NCBI GenBank assembly: GCA_003136575.1
Contig: PLEX01000100.1
Coordinates: forward strand, 2,001-66,000
Direction of reading: 5' to 3'
DNA length: 64,000 nucleotides
From: Bryobacterales bacterium
GTDB taxonomy: Bacteria; Acidobacteriota; Terriglobia; Bryobacterales; Bryobacteraceae
In this document: positions 62,239-64,000 of the stretch, piece by piece
Layout of the letters: each line of letters begins with the position of its first letter
Position numbering within the stretch: the first letter of the stretch is position 1
Translations under genes and position numbers: made by a program
The notes under the pieces: generated by a model
The model's database searches: none
What the model was told of the DNA's origin: nothing
Seen by the model: only the letters and a program-made list of their open reading frames with translations

Positions 62239-62493
62239 ATGCAAGTCGCTAGCGATCATGACGAGGGCGAACTGGTGACGATTCGCCAGTTTGGGGAGAT
62301 GTCGGAGGCTCTGGCGGCGCAGGGTCGCCTCGAGTCCGCGGGCATCGAAAGCTTTCTTGCCGACACGAACATGGCCCGGGTCGACTGGCCCCTGACGCGG
62401 GGAATGAGATTACAAGTGGAAGCCGACGACGTCGAGACAGCGATCACGCTGTTGCAGGATCCGGACTCCGAAGGTTCATCCGGGGAGCCGTAG
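62239..62493 (+). CDS. DUF2007 (putative signal-transducing) protein
   Basis: The start at ATG 62239 (MQVASDHDEGELVTIRQFGE) has GGAGG 10 bases before. The 84-residue protein matches DUF2007: RQFGEMSEALAAQGRLESAGIESFLADTN, then MRLQVEADDVETAITLL. These small domains fold like an alpha/beta sandwich and their role is unknown. It is divergent from the PQQ enzyme. The track's longer ORF (from 62026) is not homologous before this point. Confidence 0.83.
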   Translation: MQVASDHDEGELVTIRQFGEMSEALAAQGRLESAGIESFLADTNMARVDWPLTRGMRLQVEADDVETAITLLQDPDSEGSSGEP

Positions 62494-62844
62494 CCGAATG
62501 GTGCAGGCAGAACCTGACATCACCGCGGATCGAAGTTATGAATCGCGGCGATCCGCTGGTCAGGGCGTTGAATTCCATCGGGCTGTCGCAACATCGGTTT
62601 CCCATACGGAATGCCGGTAACAGACTGATCAGGGGTTCGGACAGCGGCTGGCGCCAACTTTGCTCTCTCAAGTTACCGAATGGCCTTGCGCTATCCGGCA
62701 CCTCAGTCAAATTCACAAATAACATTAGCCAAATAGAAACAATCGATTTCGTTATCCCGCGCCGGACATCTAAACTGGCTACTTGAGGTTCGGACGCGGC
62801 GCCATACGGCGTGTCCGTCTCATGTCAACCAAAAGGAGAATCAC
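62494..62844. other. Leader region of the porin gene
   Basis: There is no reliable gene in these 351 bases. It is somewhat less GC-rich than the coding flanks. It likely carries the promoter for the porin gene, which has a strong ribosome site. Confidence 0.4.
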
Positions 62845-64000
62845 ATGAGAGTTCCGATTTGCGTACTGGCCGTGTTGTCATTTACCGGTCTTGTTTATGC
62901 GAACGATCCCGATCAGGCCCCGGCCGCGGGTACAACGGCGCAGGCGCCTGCCGCCGGCACGACCGCTCCGGCAGCCGCACCGGCCACACCCCCCGCGCCG
63001 CCGCCAAAGTACGATGGCTGGGCTTTCAGCGGTCTCGTGGATGGTTATATTACGGACAACACCAACCACCCCCCGGGAGGCGCCGACGCGCTCCAGAATT
63101 TCGACATCATGAACGGCCAGCCGGAATTGAGCATGGCCAAGTTTACTGTCGATAAGTCCGACGGGGTTTTCGGAATTCACGTCGATGCCGGTTTCGGGGA
63201 GACGATGCGGCTGATCCACGCTGGCGACCCCGCCGCGCAAGACCATAAGGCCCTGCGCTACATCGAACAGGCGTATCTGATCGCCAAGCCGAAGAACTGG
63301 CACGGCACGGAAATTGATTTCGGGACCTTCGTCACCTCGGCCGGCGCCGAAGTCATCGAGAGTCCGTCGAACTGGAATTATTCCCGGTCGCTGCTTTTTG
63401 CGTGGGCAATCCCGTACTACCATTTTGGCCTCAAGACGACGACCCCGATAAATAAAGTGGTGACCATCGGCTTCCAACTCGTTAACCCCTGGAACACGAC
63501 GGCCGGGCCGCACACATTCACCAACTACGGCATCACTCTGGGCGTTACAAAAGGCATTTACACCTGGAACACCAACTACTACGGCGGCGAGAATAATCCG
63601 GTTATCGGGAGTCTTCCCTCCGGTGGCCAGCGCAGCCTTATCGACACGACTTTTCAGGTCGCGCCGAATGACAAGACCACCTTCTACATTAACGGCGACT
63701 ACGGGCGGAACAACAATCCCGTGGGTAGCGGACACGCCAGCTGGGAAGGTATCGCGGTCGCCGCGCGTTATCAGTTGACCAAGATGGGCGCTATTGCCGG
63801 ACGAACAGAATACTTCAAGGACGGCCAGGGGTTCGAAACTGGTACGGCGCAGAATCTGGGCGAATTCACATTGACTGGTGAATACAAACTGAACAGCATC
63901 GTCATGGCTCGTTTAGAAGCGCGCCATGATATCTCCTCGGCACCATTTTTTCCGCAAAAGAACTCTCTTAACGGAAGCGAGAGTATGACAACGTTGACAC
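62845..64000 (+). CDS. Outer-membrane beta-barrel porin, partial (runs off right edge)
   Basis: The gene is not in the track because it has no stop before 64000; I translated it by hand from ATG 62845, preceded by AGGAG. It opens with a signal peptide (MRVPICVLAVLSFTGLVYA), then a repeated Ala/Pro/Thr stretch (AAGTTAQAPAAGTTAPAA), and then alternating beta-strands: YDGWAFSGLVDGYITDNTN, KALRYIEQAYLIAKPKNW, EIDFGTFVTSAGAEVIESPS, RSLLFAWAIPYYHFGLK. This is the Bbp2-type (porin-2) outer-membrane barrel. It would pass small solutes. The 3' end is outside. Confidence 0.88.
   Translation, partial: MRVPICVLAVLSFTGLVYANDPDQAPAAGTTAQAPAAGTTAPAAAPATPPAPPPKYDGWAFSGLVDGYITDNTNHPPGGADALQNFDIMNGQPELSMAKFTVDKSDGVFGIHVDAGFGETMRLIHAGDPAAQDHKALRYIEQAYLIAKPKNWHGTEIDFGTFVTSAGAEVIESPSNWNYSRSLLFAWAIPYYHFGLKTTTPINKVVTIGFQLVNPWNTTAGPHTFTNYGITLGVTKGIYTWNTNYYGGENNPVIGSLPSGGQRSLIDTTFQVAPNDKTTFYINGDYGRNNNPVGSGHASWEGIAVAARYQLTKMGAIAGRTEYFKDGQGFETGTAQNLGEFTLTGEYKLNSIVMARLEARHDISSAPFFPQKNSLNGSESMTTLT

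Noticed and set aside
62538-62786. 82-codon plus ORF in the porin leader
   Set aside because: No ribosome site, atypical codon use and no recognisable pattern.
1-64000. tRNA, rRNA or CRISPR
   Set aside because: I looked for T-loop GTTCGAnnC motifs, conserved rRNA stretches and regularly spaced repeats; the few GTTCGA-like strings fall inside genes and no array was found. A tRNAscan or CRISPR search would settle it.

Overview
The window looks like a chromosomal segment of a high-GC acidobacterium, most plausibly of the Bryobacterales/Solibacter type. The evidence is gene content: an Oar-like TonB-dependent receptor with an N-terminal carboxypeptidase-like domain, a fragment of the TIGR03435 (DUF3738) family, a GH172 (DUF2961) protein, PQQ dehydrogenases with fused c-type cytochromes, a MoaD-like/beta-propeller pair, and many small toxin-antitoxin and Uma2 genes between housekeeping genes. 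There is no rRNA, and I found no tRNA, CRISPR array or intact transposon, so the taxonomic call is an inference. The protein sequences and coordinates rest on the supplied ORF track and on reading the bases; no database search was run.

Layout. 1-3.3 kb (minus): glycan export operon of a Wzt-like ABC ATPase, a methyltransferase with a long coiled coil, and a GT2 glycosyltransferase cut by the window edge. 3.3-7.6 kb: secreted hypothetical, frameshifted Uma2, GH172 enzyme, small hypothetical. 7.6-9.8 kb: decayed sequence, then an MvdC/MvdD-like ATP-grasp enzyme with an uncharacterised 171-aa partner and a possible small peptide ORF. 9.8-14.6 kb: hydantoinase A-type protein, diguanylate cyclase and two near-identical single-domain receivers. 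14.5-19.3 kb: PQQ sugar dehydrogenase and dnaE. 19.3-21.5 kb: a hairpin-rich gap, MoaD/ThiS-like carrier and beta-propeller. 21.5-25.8 kb: operon DUF3108, SGNH-like, LysE, RecQ, Lys-rich peptide. 25.9-29.7 kb: two methyltransferases, neuC, endonuclease IV.

29.7-33.1 kb: hypothetical, recA, a Phd/PIN toxin-antitoxin pair with a perfect consensus promoter overlapping the recA stop codon, and a TPR protein. 33.1-40.0 kb: terminator and hairpin, the 1282-aa Oar-like receptor, an intact Uma2, and an RnfD-like membrane protein with a Cys-rich repeat tail. 40.1-47.1 kb: TIGR03435 remnant and a probable group II intron 3' scar, then accB-accC, a Gfo/Idh/MocA oxidoreductase, glycogen phosphorylase and a DUF433/DUF5615 pair with a frameshifted toxin. 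47.1-54.1 kb: receiver protein, BamD-like protein, rpe, rsmB, aldo/keto reductase, an SDR lacking its catalytic residues, a nucleotidyltransferase module and a small membrane protein. 54.2-64 kb: frameshifted TPR protein, RodZ-like protein, pgsA, hflX, hfq, a large cytochrome-PQQ dehydrogenase, a DUF2007 protein and a partial beta-barrel porin.

No single large unknown system stands out. The best leads are the ATP-grasp locus, the leaderless toxin-antitoxin promoter, the coiled-coil methyltransferase beside Wzt, and the group II intron scar. Three genes carry apparent one-base deletions and two conserved genes lack a normal start codon, so assembly error and real decay must be separated before those are read as biology.
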